Source of the DNA: CAZSNT01 sp964607765
GTDB taxonomy: Bacteria > Verrucomicrobiota > Lentisphaeria > Oligosphaerales > JABHEG01
Reading direction: 5' to 3'
Assembly: GCA_964607765.1 (NCBI GenBank)
Contig: CAZSNT010000035.1
Coordinates: 1 to 64,000, forward strand
DNA length: 64,000 nt
In this document: positions 46,669 through 55,328 of the stretch, piece after piece
Layout: each line of letters begins with the position of its first letter
Numbering within the stretch: position 1 is the first letter of the stretch
Made by a program: the position numbers and the translations under genes
The notes under the pieces: model-generated
Told to the model about the DNA's origin: nothing
Seen by the model: the letters and a program-made list of their open reading frames with translations, nothing else
Databases searched by the model: none

Positions 46669-47708
46669 CTCACAAAGAACGCGTGGCCGCCGCCATCGCC
46701 CACCGCCACCCGGACCGGACGCCGCGCGGCGAACTGGGCTACGGGAACGACATCGTGCGACGGCTCATCGGCGCCGAACGCTTCGCCTCCCTCAGCCCGA
46801 ACGAGCGCACACTGGCAGTGATTCGCGAGCTGGGCGCAGACTTGGTCGACGTCCATCAGTTCCCCATTGTCCGCGTGGGCGAGACGCCGTCCGGTTCGGT
46901 CTTCCGCAGCGTGCTCGGCGAGGAGCACGTCATCGTCAACGGCAGCTCCGCCCTGCACAAACCGGCGTTCCAGGACATCGAACAGGCCCGCGACTTCCCG
47001 GAGATCGACCCGGCCACCTGCCTGACCGACAACCTGGACTGGTTCCTCGCCAACAGCGACCTGTATGTCTTCGCCCAGGTGATGGGGCCGGTCAGCGCGT
47101 TGGACTGGATGCTGGGCACTGAGGACTTCATGATCTGGGCCATGACCGAGACCGAGGTCATCCGCGACGTCGTCGAGAAGGTCATCGCGTACGAGATCGC
47201 GCGCGCCTGCATCTTCGTCGATCACGGAGCGGAGGCGATCTTCGTTGCCGACGACATCGCCTTCAACACCGGGCTCTTCCTGCCGCCGCGGATCATGGAC
47301 GCGCTCGCCTGGCCGTTCTACAAGAAGATGATCGCGGCGGTCAAGGCGCGACGCGACGTGCCGGTGTTTCTGCATACGGACGGCGACATTCGCAAAGCGC
47401 TTGCGGAGATCGCAGCTTGCGGCTTCGACGGGCTCCACTCGCTCCAGCCCAGCGCCGGCGTGGACATAGACGCGGTCAAACGCGACTACGGCGACCGGCT
47501 CTGCCTGATGGGCAACATGGACCTGAACCACCTGATGCCGTTCGGGACGCCTGCGGAGGTCGCACAAGAGGCACGGCGTCTGTGCCGGGAGATCGGCCAC
47601 GACGGCGGCCACATCCTCGCCACCTGCAACGTCATGACGGACGCCGTGCCGGCAGAGAACGCACGCGCCATGTACGCGGTACAGACCAAGAAGGACGGAG
47701 GAGCATGA
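46665..47708 (+). CDS. Uroporphyrinogen decarboxylase-like protein (HTDG)
   Basis: A 347-residue protein starting MTHKERVAAAIAHRHPDRTP, a typical opening of the URO-D-like family in PVC bacteria. The late motif is VFLHTDGDIRKAL where the neighbour has HSCG, then GLHSLQPSAGVDID. The metal-binding Cys is therefore missing at that place. The start overlaps the upstream stop (ATGA), with aaaggag 4 bases before. It forms a pair with the upstream gene and may be a non-identical subunit or a second step. Confidence 0.75.
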   Translation: MTHKERVAAAIAHRHPDRTPRGELGYGNDIVRRLIGAERFASLSPNERTLAVIRELGADLVDVHQFPIVRVGETPSGSVFRSVLGEEHVIVNGSSALHKPAFQDIEQARDFPEIDPATCLTDNLDWFLANSDLYVFAQVMGPVSALDWMLGTEDFMIWAMTETEVIRDVVEKVIAYEIARACIFVDHGAEAIFVADDIAFNTGLFLPPRIMDALAWPFYKKMIAAVKARRDVPVFLHTDGDIRKALAEIAACGFDGLHSLQPSAGVDIDAVKRDYGDRLCLMGNMDLNHLMPFGTPAEVAQEARRLCREIGHDGGHILATCNVMTDAVPAENARAMYAVQTKKDGGA

Positions 47709-48031
47709 TTCTCGACATTTTCATCATTCTGGTCTACTTCGCCGTCGTCATGATCGGCGGGTTCTGGGCCCAGCGGCGGGCCGGCAAGAACATGGAGTCG
47801 TACTTCCTCGGCAACCACAGGCTGCCCTGGTGGGCGCTGGCCATGTCCGGCTCGGCCTCGAACTTCTCCCTGATGGGCACCATGTGGATGTATACGGTGC
47901 TGTTCGTCATGGGCATCGAACCCTGTTCTCACCGTGCACATGCGCAGGAAGCCGAGGTCCTGACCGGGGAGCGAGTTACGCTGAGAACGGGAATGGCGGA
48001 ACACATCCGGCTTGCCCCTGCCGGCGGTTGA
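47705..48031 (+). pseudogene. Truncated sodium/solute symporter fused to a GH95-like tail
   Basis: The frame opens, with an ATGA overlap to the gene before, as a sodium:solute symporter: two hydrophobic segments around RRAGKNMESYFLGNHRLPWW and SNFSLMGTMWMYTVLFVMG. At about 47920 the similarity stops; the remaining residues include LTGERVTLRTGMAEHIRLAP, which looks like the end of a GH95-like protein. Symporters of this family have about 500 residues and 11-14 helices, so the 108-residue product cannot transport. It is an in-frame deletion join. Confidence 0.7.
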
Positions 48032-48050
48032 ACAGAGAAGCAGGGAATCG

Positions 48051-50189
48051 ATGAACAGACGATCAAGCAGCAATGTACTGTTGGGATTGTGCGCACTGGG
48101 CCTCATGACGACGGGCTCTCGCGCGTCCACAGCAGAAGGAGGGAAGATGCCGACTTACCTTAAGGGATACGAATCGCGTTGGAAGGAAGATCCCCATGCC
48201 GCCAACCTGGCCTGGTTCAAAGACGCCGGGTTCGGGATGTTCATCCATTTCTCACCAGCCAGCGGGATTGGGGCCTCTGGCTGGCGGAGGGTGGACAAGC
48301 GTTGGGCAGGCGCGCATGGCCGTAATGCAAGACTGAGCCAGGAGGACTATGACACATACCTCCTCGACAAATTCGAGCCGCAGTTGATGGACCCCGCCGC
48401 CGAGGAACGGATTCAGGCCTTCCGGGGGGAGAAGTTCGATGCGGATGCGATTGCCGATTTGGCTGTCGCCGCCAACATGAAGTACATCACCTTCACGGGG
48501 CAGCATGTCCTGGGGCGCATGTTCCTCTATGACACGAAGGCATCGGAGTTGAACAGCATACGTATGGGGCCGCAGCGCGATTTTGTCGCCGAACTGGCGG
48601 CGGCCTGCGAGAAGCGCGGTCTGGGCCTGTTCCTGTATGTGATGCCGCCCTATTCGGAGCCTGTCATCCGGGAGCGCCATAACACGATGTTGACCGACCT
48701 GTTGACGAAATACGGCCCCCTGGCCGGGGTGTGGTTCGACGGCATAGCGGAGGCTTACAAGAGGCCGGCGTCGTTTACGGATGTGTCAAAGACGTATGCG
48801 TTGGTTCGCTCGCTCCAACCGCACTGCCTGATCTCTTACAAGCAAGGCTACACCGGAGAGGAAGACTTTGTGGCTCCTGAATGGCACAAGGGCAAGCAGG
48901 GCGTGTTTGACGAACAGGGGAAACCCACACAGAGGCGCAGTGTACGCCCGGAGCATGTCCGAGCGGCCCTGCGACGCAAACACGTTGAGCGTTCGTTCAC
49001 GTTGATGCACGGCAAGTGGTTTGATGAGCCGAAGGCGGGTCATCGTGATGCGGACGATGTGATGAGGGCGCATGACTTGGCTAGAGGTCTGAAGCAGAAC
49101 TTCTTGCTGAATACCGGGTTGCGGTGGGACGGTTCCATTCATCCCGACGACGCACGCGTTCTGCCTGAAGTAGGGAGGCGGCTGCGCGCGCGCAGCGAGG
49201 ACTCAGCAGCATCGGGTCCTGCCGCCTGGTTTTCCGGGAAATGGGGCGTGATGCTCTGCTACTTGGCAGTCCCGGCCAGTACGGCAGGCAAGGGCAAGAG
49301 CGCGGAGGAGTGGAGTCGGCAAGTGGACGGCTTTGACGTCGAAGCTCGCGCGCGACAGCTCAAGGAAGTGGGCGCCTCCTACTTGCTCATCACCATCGGG
49401 CAGGGCTCCGGGCACTACTGCGCCCCCAATCCGGTGTACGACAAGTTGACCGGCATCGCGCCGAGCAAGTGCTCGCGCCGCGATCTCGTCGCGGACCTGG
49501 CCGATGCGCTGAATCCGCTTGGCATCAAGGTGATCGTCTACTCGGCTTCAGATGTTGGCTGGGGCGACCTGGCGGCCCGGAAAGCCCTGGGGATGACCAG
49601 TCATCACAACGACCACCTCGTCGGCCTACGCAAGCGCGGCCAGAAGAACAGCTGGCAAGCAAACCGCGAGGGACAGGTTGAGTTCTTGCGGAACTCGATC
49701 AGGTTCCACGAGCAGTGGTCGAAGCAGTGGGGAACGAAAGTGGCGGGCTGGTGGATCGACGGCTGCTACCATCCGGAGATCCGGTTTCCGGAGGATGAGC
49801 CGCCCAATCTAGCGACCTTCAAGAAGGCCATCCTGGCGGGGAACCCGGATTCCATCGTCACGTTCAACGCGGGCGCGAAAGGCTCCTACGTGGCCACTGC
49901 GTACGAAGACTACACGCCGGGAGAAGTCTCCCCCCGCAAGTCGTCACCCGGCCCCGCATGCCCGGGAGGCCTGGTCGAAGGCAAAGGCATCCGCTCGCGT
50001 TTCCACATCATGACGTGCTTGGGCAGGAGCTGGGGCCAAGGCGCCAAGCCGCGCTTCCCGGACGAGGTCGTGATCAAGTATACGAAGAATGTGACCTCCC
50101 AAGGAGGCTTCGTCTCGTGGGACGTGCCGCCGACCGAGAAAGGGCTGATCCCCGAAGCATTCATGAAGCAGTTGCGAGCCCTGAAGTAG
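48051..50189 (+). CDS. Secreted protein with two GH29-like fucosidase domains
   Basis: A 712-residue protein with a signal peptide (about 1-27). The first barrel (about 45-380) has WFKDAGFGMFIHFSP, FTGQHVLGR and LAGVWFDG with Asp230 at the nucleophile place. The second (about 385-712) has WFSGKWGVMLCYLAVP, SYLLITIGQGSGHYC and VAGWWIDGCYHP with Asp570 at the equivalent place. Two GH29-like barrels in one chain are unusual. In the first domain the usual HHDG is changed to GQHVLG, so substrate contacts differ. I started it at 48051, after aggga, because this gives the signal peptide; the earlier ATG at 48012 does not. Confidence 0.75.
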   Translation: MNRRSSSNVLLGLCALGLMTTGSRASTAEGGKMPTYLKGYESRWKEDPHAANLAWFKDAGFGMFIHFSPASGIGASGWRRVDKRWAGAHGRNARLSQEDYDTYLLDKFEPQLMDPAAEERIQAFRGEKFDADAIADLAVAANMKYITFTGQHVLGRMFLYDTKASELNSIRMGPQRDFVAELAAACEKRGLGLFLYVMPPYSEPVIRERHNTMLTDLLTKYGPLAGVWFDGIAEAYKRPASFTDVSKTYALVRSLQPHCLISYKQGYTGEEDFVAPEWHKGKQGVFDEQGKPTQRRSVRPEHVRAALRRKHVERSFTLMHGKWFDEPKAGHRDADDVMRAHDLARGLKQNFLLNTGLRWDGSIHPDDARVLPEVGRRLRARSEDSAASGPAAWFSGKWGVMLCYLAVPASTAGKGKSAEEWSRQVDGFDVEARARQLKEVGASYLLITIGQGSGHYCAPNPVYDKLTGIAPSKCSRRDLVADLADALNPLGIKVIVYSASDVGWGDLAARKALGMTSHHNDHLVGLRKRGQKNSWQANREGQVEFLRNSIRFHEQWSKQWGTKVAGWWIDGCYHPEIRFPEDEPPNLATFKKAILAGNPDSIVTFNAGAKGSYVATAYEDYTPGEVSPRKSSPGPACPGGLVEGKGIRSRFHIMTCLGRSWGQGAKPRFPDEVVIKYTKNVTSQGGFVSWDVPPTEKGLIPEAFMKQLRALK

Positions 50190-50238
50190 TGTCCTGGGAA
50201 AGGTGGCGGAGAACTCAACTGGAATCAAAGGAATGACG

Positions 50239-51660
50239 ATGAGTGACAGCAGCAAACCCAACGTACTCATGATCGTCGCAGATGATCAGCGCTTCGACAC
50301 GATCGCGGCGCTCAACAACCCGGACATCATCACCCCCAATCTGGACCGGTTGGTGAGATCGGGGACGGCTTTCACCAACGCCTATTTCATGGGCGGGACG
50401 ATGCCCGCGGTGTGTTGCCCGAGTCGCGGCATGATGCTGTCCGGGCGGTATCTCTACAACCTCAAGGACTCAGGGAGAGAGATCCCCGCGACCGACGTCT
50501 CGCTGCCGGAAACGCTGACCAGGGCAGGCTACGACACCATCGCCGTCGGCAAGCAACACAACGGCCAGGCGTTCGTCAGACGCGCCTTCCATGAAGCTCG
50601 GCACGTCTTCAACAAGCCCTGGTGGGGGTACTACAACCACGGCGTCCATTTCGACATGCTCCGGGACAAGACCTGCGTGCCTCCCGAGCGCTGGTATCCG
50701 GAATATGAGATGAAGCACACGGACGAAGCGTACACGGACGCTGCGGTATCCTACCTCTGCCGGCGCGACAAGACCAAGCCCTTCTTCATGCACCTGGCCT
50801 TCGTCCAGCCGCACGACCCCATCGAGGCGCCGGAGCGATTCCGCAACATGTATCCCCCCACGGGCGTAGACCTGCCGCCCAACTATCTCTCAGATCCCGT
50901 GTTCAACAACGGGTCGCTCTTCGTCCGCCGCATGCAGCAGTCCATTCGCGGCGAGGTCCTGGGCGAGGGAAAGATCAATGTCAACTGGCGCCCTCTTGTC
51001 GAAGAAGAAATGCGCAACCATCTGGCCACCTACTATGCCATGGTCACGCATCTTGATCATCTCGTTGGTCGGGTCCTCAAGAAGCTGGAACACGACAATG
51101 AGCTGGAGAACACGATCGTCGTCTTTGTCGGCGACAACGGCATCGGCATGGGGCAACACGGGCATCTCCACAAGCAGACCGTCTACGACCACGACGTCCA
51201 TGTGCCGCTTCTCTTCTGCGGCCCCGGCATTCCCAAGGGCGAACAGCGGGATACCCTCTGCTACATCGGCAGCATCTACCCGACCCTGTGCGACCTGCTC
51301 GGCGTCGGCATCCCGGGAACGGTCGACTTTCAAAGCATTCTGCCCTCGATCCAGAATCCCGCCGAAAAGGCCCTGGAGCGTCTCTACTTTGCCCACAACG
51401 AGGTCCAACGGGCGGAGTTCGACGGTCGCTACAAACTGATCGAATACAACGTCGGCGCCGATGCGAACGCCGCAGGAGACTACCCCCCGCCTGGCCGCAA
51501 GACCCAGTTGTTCGACCACGCAGACGACCGCTGGGAGCTCCATGATCTGTCCGCCATGCCGGAGCACGGCCAGACCATCGCCCGTCTGCGCCAACAGATG
51601 CTGGACGACAAAGCGCATTACAACGATCATCGGCCCTTCTGGGACGGCGTCGAGCTGTGA
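50239..51660 (+). CDS. Sulfatase, Cys-type (CCPSR), no signal peptide
   Basis: A 473-residue sulfatase: KPNVLMIVADDQRFDT at the start, formylglycine motif CCPSRGMMLSGR with Cys59, then GKQHNGQAF and VGDNGIGMGQHG. I took the ATG at 50239, 6 bases after aaagga; in-frame ATGs at 50233 and 50203 are less well spaced. No signal peptide is present. The stub at 55233 shares this particular opening (LMIAADHQRFDT), so it is the remains of a close relative. Confidence 0.88.
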   Translation: MSDSSKPNVLMIVADDQRFDTIAALNNPDIITPNLDRLVRSGTAFTNAYFMGGTMPAVCCPSRGMMLSGRYLYNLKDSGREIPATDVSLPETLTRAGYDTIAVGKQHNGQAFVRRAFHEARHVFNKPWWGYYNHGVHFDMLRDKTCVPPERWYPEYEMKHTDEAYTDAAVSYLCRRDKTKPFFMHLAFVQPHDPIEAPERFRNMYPPTGVDLPPNYLSDPVFNNGSLFVRRMQQSIRGEVLGEGKINVNWRPLVEEEMRNHLATYYAMVTHLDHLVGRVLKKLEHDNELENTIVVFVGDNGIGMGQHGHLHKQTVYDHDVHVPLLFCGPGIPKGEQRDTLCYIGSIYPTLCDLLGVGIPGTVDFQSILPSIQNPAEKALERLYFAHNEVQRAEFDGRYKLIEYNVGADANAAGDYPPPGRKTQLFDHADDRWELHDLSAMPEHGQTIARLRQQMLDDKAHYNDHRPFWDGVEL

Positions 51661-51780
51661 GTGAAGCCCTCCCGGAGCAGGTTTCGCGGAGACCGCAATG
51701 ACGTCAACTGAGCACAACAAAAACTCCATCTGTAGGCCGCGGAACTGGTTCGTCAATCACTGAAGAAGGGCGCCGTCGCC

Positions 51781-53679
51781 ATGTGGACACGTTTGACCAC
51801 CGTCGGGATTCTGATCATGCTTTCTCTATCTGACATCGCCAATGCGGAATCTGCCTCCGTTCGCATGAAATGGGACGACTTCCTCTACATCGACATGGCA
51901 GAGGAAGCCGACCCCGTCCGTTTCCCACTGCCTCCAGGCATTACGGCGGAGACCATTGAGCGGGTGGAGATTCACGAGGCAGCCCGCCCGGCGGTCCATC
52001 GCGTAGAGGGCGCCGAGTTGGTGATCGAGCCGTGCGGCGTATGGGAGAATGACCTGAACCTGATTGAACTGACCACTAGGGCTGGAGAGCGTCGCGACTT
52101 CTTCGTGTGCCGCTACCGAGGCAATGCAAACAAGGTCCACGCCGAGGATCGCGAAAGACGCATCGCTTTCGCGAGACGAGAGGCCATCCTGAAAGGGTTG
52201 CAGGAAACGGTTGACGCCGGCTACACCGAGGATCCGCGAGCTTGCGTCACATTCGAACGCGAGGCCTTTACGGCGGGCTCTGTCAACGGGATATCTGTGA
52301 ATGGCGTCGACATACCGGCGGCGCCCGTCCTCGAGCCGGGCCGACTGCGCATCACGCCGCCGGGGCAGTGGAAAGAGGGGCTGAATACCATCGTTGTGGA
52401 CCTGGCTTCCGGTTCTTCCTGTACCTACTACCTGACCCACTATACCGGCATTGTGCCTGTTGTTTACGACCAGCAGACCTGCACGGTCGGCGGCGACGCG
52501 TTCTATCCCCGGGCTATCTACACCGTGGGCGAGGATCAAATAGAAGAGGTGGCCGACCTGGGAATCAACCTTGTTCACAATTACGGCCTCGCCAAGCCTG
52601 CTCCAGAAAAGACTCGGCGGTATTTCGATGCCGCTCAGCGCCATCACGTACGGGTCTTCTGCCACATTGCCTGCGACGCAATGCGGAAGGGAGACATCCA
52701 CGCGTTTGTTGAGAAGATCGCGGCTTTCATGAACCATCCGGCGCTTTTCGGCTGGTACGTCTGGGATGAGCCTCACCCGGCAGACTTCTCCTCCGCCTAT
52801 TGGGAGTTCTTCACGCACATCCTGCGCCGTGTCGACCCCTTTCATCCACAGATCAGTTCGCACTGGTACGTCAAGCACTATGCCGACTCCGGCGGCATGG
52901 ACATGCGGCAGATCTATCACGGCAGCGCTTCCGCGGCTGCCGCCATGCTGCAGCGCTACGAGCGGAACATGCGGCGGTACGAGAAAATGTCCTGGGTTGC
53001 GATCCTGAATACGCACGAGGGGTTTTGGCCCCGCGGCATGCTTCCCTATTCGGCAACATGGCTCTCGAAGACGTTCAGCGGCTCACCGCAGCCTGAAGCG
53101 GAGGTCCTTGCCTTCCGTCAGGCCCATGTGGACCTGGTCAACGCCAGCATCGAGGCCCCCCCGTTCCCGCCCCCGCCAGGCCTCCCTCTGACCCGGCATC
53201 AGATTCGCGGCCAGGCTCTGTCGGCCATCGCCTATGGGTCCAACGGTCTCTTCTACTGGCCCTACATCGTCGGCAAACAGTCCGTCGACTATGGATGGTA
53301 TACGCTCTTCAATCAGCCGAAGTCCCGGGGCTATTTCGAGGAGTTGATGAATGACCTGAGGCGCCTCGGACCTTTCGTCTACGACCCGACCAGCAACAGT
53401 GTCACCTGGCGTACGGACGGTTTCTTCTTCCGGCAAAAACGGGTGGGCAACAATGCGATGATCATCGCGGTGAACGAGAATCCGCACGATCATCGGTTTG
53501 CCACTCACGTGCATGCCTACGATGATTTGAGGCCGGGAGGAACGCTGCAGGTTTTCAATGAGCCCGGGATCACGGCGATTTCGCTGAAGCAACTTGCTCT
53601 GCAAGACTCCCTGCGGAAAGACGAAGCCCGAGTCTACCTGTTCAAGCCAACATCAAGTGAGGATCGTGATGGAAAGTAG
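51781..53679 (+). CDS. Secreted barrel protein, putative glycoside hydrolase
   Basis: A 632-residue protein with a signal peptide (about 1-22). After about 240 residues of beta-rich sequence comes a likely (alpha/beta)8 barrel: DLGINLVHNYG, FCHIACDAMRKG, and HPALFGWYVWDEPHPAD, whose WDEP resembles the acid/base segment of clan GH-A enzymes. SAIAYGSNGLFYWPYIVG is another barrel-like strand. I cannot assign a numbered family. Its place between two sulfatases supports a role on the same glycan. Its end overlaps the next start by 11 bp. Confidence 0.6.
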   Translation: MWTRLTTVGILIMLSLSDIANAESASVRMKWDDFLYIDMAEEADPVRFPLPPGITAETIERVEIHEAARPAVHRVEGAELVIEPCGVWENDLNLIELTTRAGERRDFFVCRYRGNANKVHAEDRERRIAFARREAILKGLQETVDAGYTEDPRACVTFEREAFTAGSVNGISVNGVDIPAAPVLEPGRLRITPPGQWKEGLNTIVVDLASGSSCTYYLTHYTGIVPVVYDQQTCTVGGDAFYPRAIYTVGEDQIEEVADLGINLVHNYGLAKPAPEKTRRYFDAAQRHHVRVFCHIACDAMRKGDIHAFVEKIAAFMNHPALFGWYVWDEPHPADFSSAYWEFFTHILRRVDPFHPQISSHWYVKHYADSGGMDMRQIYHGSASAAAAMLQRYERNMRRYEKMSWVAILNTHEGFWPRGMLPYSATWLSKTFSGSPQPEAEVLAFRQAHVDLVNASIEAPPFPPPPGLPLTRHQIRGQALSAIAYGSNGLFYWPYIVGKQSVDYGWYTLFNQPKSRGYFEELMNDLRRLGPFVYDPTSNSVTWRTDGFFFRQKRVGNNAMIIAVNENPHDHRFATHVHAYDDLRPGGTLQVFNEPGITAISLKQLALQDSLRKDEARVYLFKPTSSEDRDGK

Positions 53680-55138
53680 AAACGAGAGTAGTCGGCCTTC
53701 CCCTGAAGGGGCGTCGGGTGAAAAGCCCAACATTGTCCTCATCCTGACAGACGACCTGGGCTACGGGGATGTCCGCTGCTACCACCCCGGCTCTCTGGTC
53801 CCCACGCCGAGCATCGACCGGCTGGCCGCCGAAGGCATGTCGTTCATGAATGCCCACACGTCCTCGTCTGTCTGCACACCGACGCGCTACTCCCTGTTGA
53901 CGGGCCGGTACTGCTGGCGCACCAGGCTCAAAGAAGCCGTCCTGTTCTACTACGAACAGCCGTTGATCGAGCAGGGGCGCATGACCATCGGCTCGCTCCT
54001 GAAACAGGCGGGATACCACACCGGGTATGTGGGCAAATGGCATCTTGGGCTTGACTGGGCCACGCTGGACGGCAACCCGGTCTACCCGCCGGAGCACATC
54101 CCGGGATCCAAAGCGCAAGACGCGAGCTGCGAGAAGAGGATCGATTTCGACAAGCCCATAGCCGGCGGCCCCGCGGACCTTGGCTTCGACTACTTCTTCG
54201 GTACGTCGGACTGTTCCACGTGTCAGCCCCCCTATGCGTTCATTGAGAACCGGCAGTTCTACCAGAAACCGACAGAATACAGAGGGGGAGATTGCATCCG
54301 CCCAGGGATGATGGCCAGCGACTGGAATGACGCGGACGTCGACGTCCATTTCGCGGAGAAGTCGCGGGAGTTCCTCGACAACCACAAAGAGAGCCAACCG
54401 GACACTCCGTTCTTCCTCACGCTCGCGACGTCTGCCGTCCACGTGCCGTTTACGCCTCCTGCCTTCATCAAGGAGAAGACAACGGACTACGGACGCATGA
54501 TCTGTACAGTCGACTGGGTGGTCAACCAGGTAATGGAAGCACTGGAGGCCCATGGGTACGCCGAGAATACCATGATCATATTCACCAGTGACAACGGGCC
54601 GATCACGACGGAATCTGCCGGCAGGTACCGAGGGACGAAATGGCGGATCTATGATGGCGGTTTCCGGGTCCCGTTCATTGTCCGCTGGCCAGGCAAGGTC
54701 ATCCCCGGGACTGTTTCCCAGCAGACGCTCTGCCTCACCGACATGCTGGCCACGTTTGCTGCATTGACGCAGCAGCCTCTCCCGCAGGACGCCGGCGAAG
54801 ACAGCTTCGACATGCTCCCGGCATTCCTCGACCCCGAGCTCGAGTCCCCCATTCGCAATCTCACGATCCATCAGTCGGTCGACGGGACCTACACCCTCAA
54901 GAGTGGCGACTGGAAGATCATCTTTGGCGACACGGATGGCAGAATCAGCGACAGGGAGCATCGGCTTTACAACGTCGTCACCGGGAATGCGGGGCAGCTG
55001 TTCAACATTGCGGCAGATCCTGAGGAGACATGCGATGTCTGGTCGGAGTACCCGGAAGTCGTCGCTCGGCTCACCCGAGAGTTCGAGGGGCATCGGGCCT
55101 CGACGGGAACTGCCCTGACCGAGCGTGGGCGACAATGA
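53669..55138 (+). CDS. Sulfatase, Cys-type (CTPTR), no signal peptide
   Basis: A 489-residue sulfatase beginning at 53669 (tgagga 5 bases before), inside the end of the preceding gene. PNIVLILTDDLGYGDVRCY, formylglycine motif CTPTRYSLLTGRY (Cys69), YVGKWHLGL and FTSDNGP identify it. Cys-rich ASCEKRIDF and SDCSTCQPPY segments are typical of an arylsulfatase A-like subgroup. There is no signal peptide; the first 25 residues are polar. An earlier in-frame start at 53594 would lie well inside the previous gene and is not favoured. Confidence 0.88.
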   Translation: MESRNESSRPSPEGASGEKPNIVLILTDDLGYGDVRCYHPGSLVPTPSIDRLAAEGMSFMNAHTSSSVCTPTRYSLLTGRYCWRTRLKEAVLFYYEQPLIEQGRMTIGSLLKQAGYHTGYVGKWHLGLDWATLDGNPVYPPEHIPGSKAQDASCEKRIDFDKPIAGGPADLGFDYFFGTSDCSTCQPPYAFIENRQFYQKPTEYRGGDCIRPGMMASDWNDADVDVHFAEKSREFLDNHKESQPDTPFFLTLATSAVHVPFTPPAFIKEKTTDYGRMICTVDWVVNQVMEALEAHGYAENTMIIFTSDNGPITTESAGRYRGTKWRIYDGGFRVPFIVRWPGKVIPGTVSQQTLCLTDMLATFAALTQQPLPQDAGEDSFDMLPAFLDPELESPIRNLTIHQSVDGTYTLKSGDWKIIFGDTDGRISDREHRLYNVVTGNAGQLFNIAADPEETCDVWSEYPEVVARLTREFEGHRASTGTALTERGRQ

Positions 55139-55232
55139 CGAGGTTGATGAGATGATCTCCCAAAGGAGCTTCTGCCGGCCACGCTGGGCAGGTTTGGCCG
55201 CTGGCCTTCCGGGCGCCGATGAAGGAACGACT

Positions 55233-55310
55233 ATGAGCAGAAACGACAAGCCCCACGGACTCATGATCGCTGCGGATCATCAGCGCTTCGACACAGATCC
55301 CAATTGCTGA
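55233..55310 (+). pseudogene. Sulfatase 5' stub, 25 codons
   Basis: From ATG 55233 (aagga nearby) the frame reads a sulfatase opening, DKPHGLMIAADHQRFDT, then stops at 55310. It matches the start of the sulfatase at 50239 in protein and DNA, with Asp to His at one metal-binding place. The rest of the gene is absent, and the next gene starts 19 bases on. It is the third 5' stub in the window. Confidence 0.75.
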
Positions 55311-55328
55311 CAACTACAGGAGAGCAGT

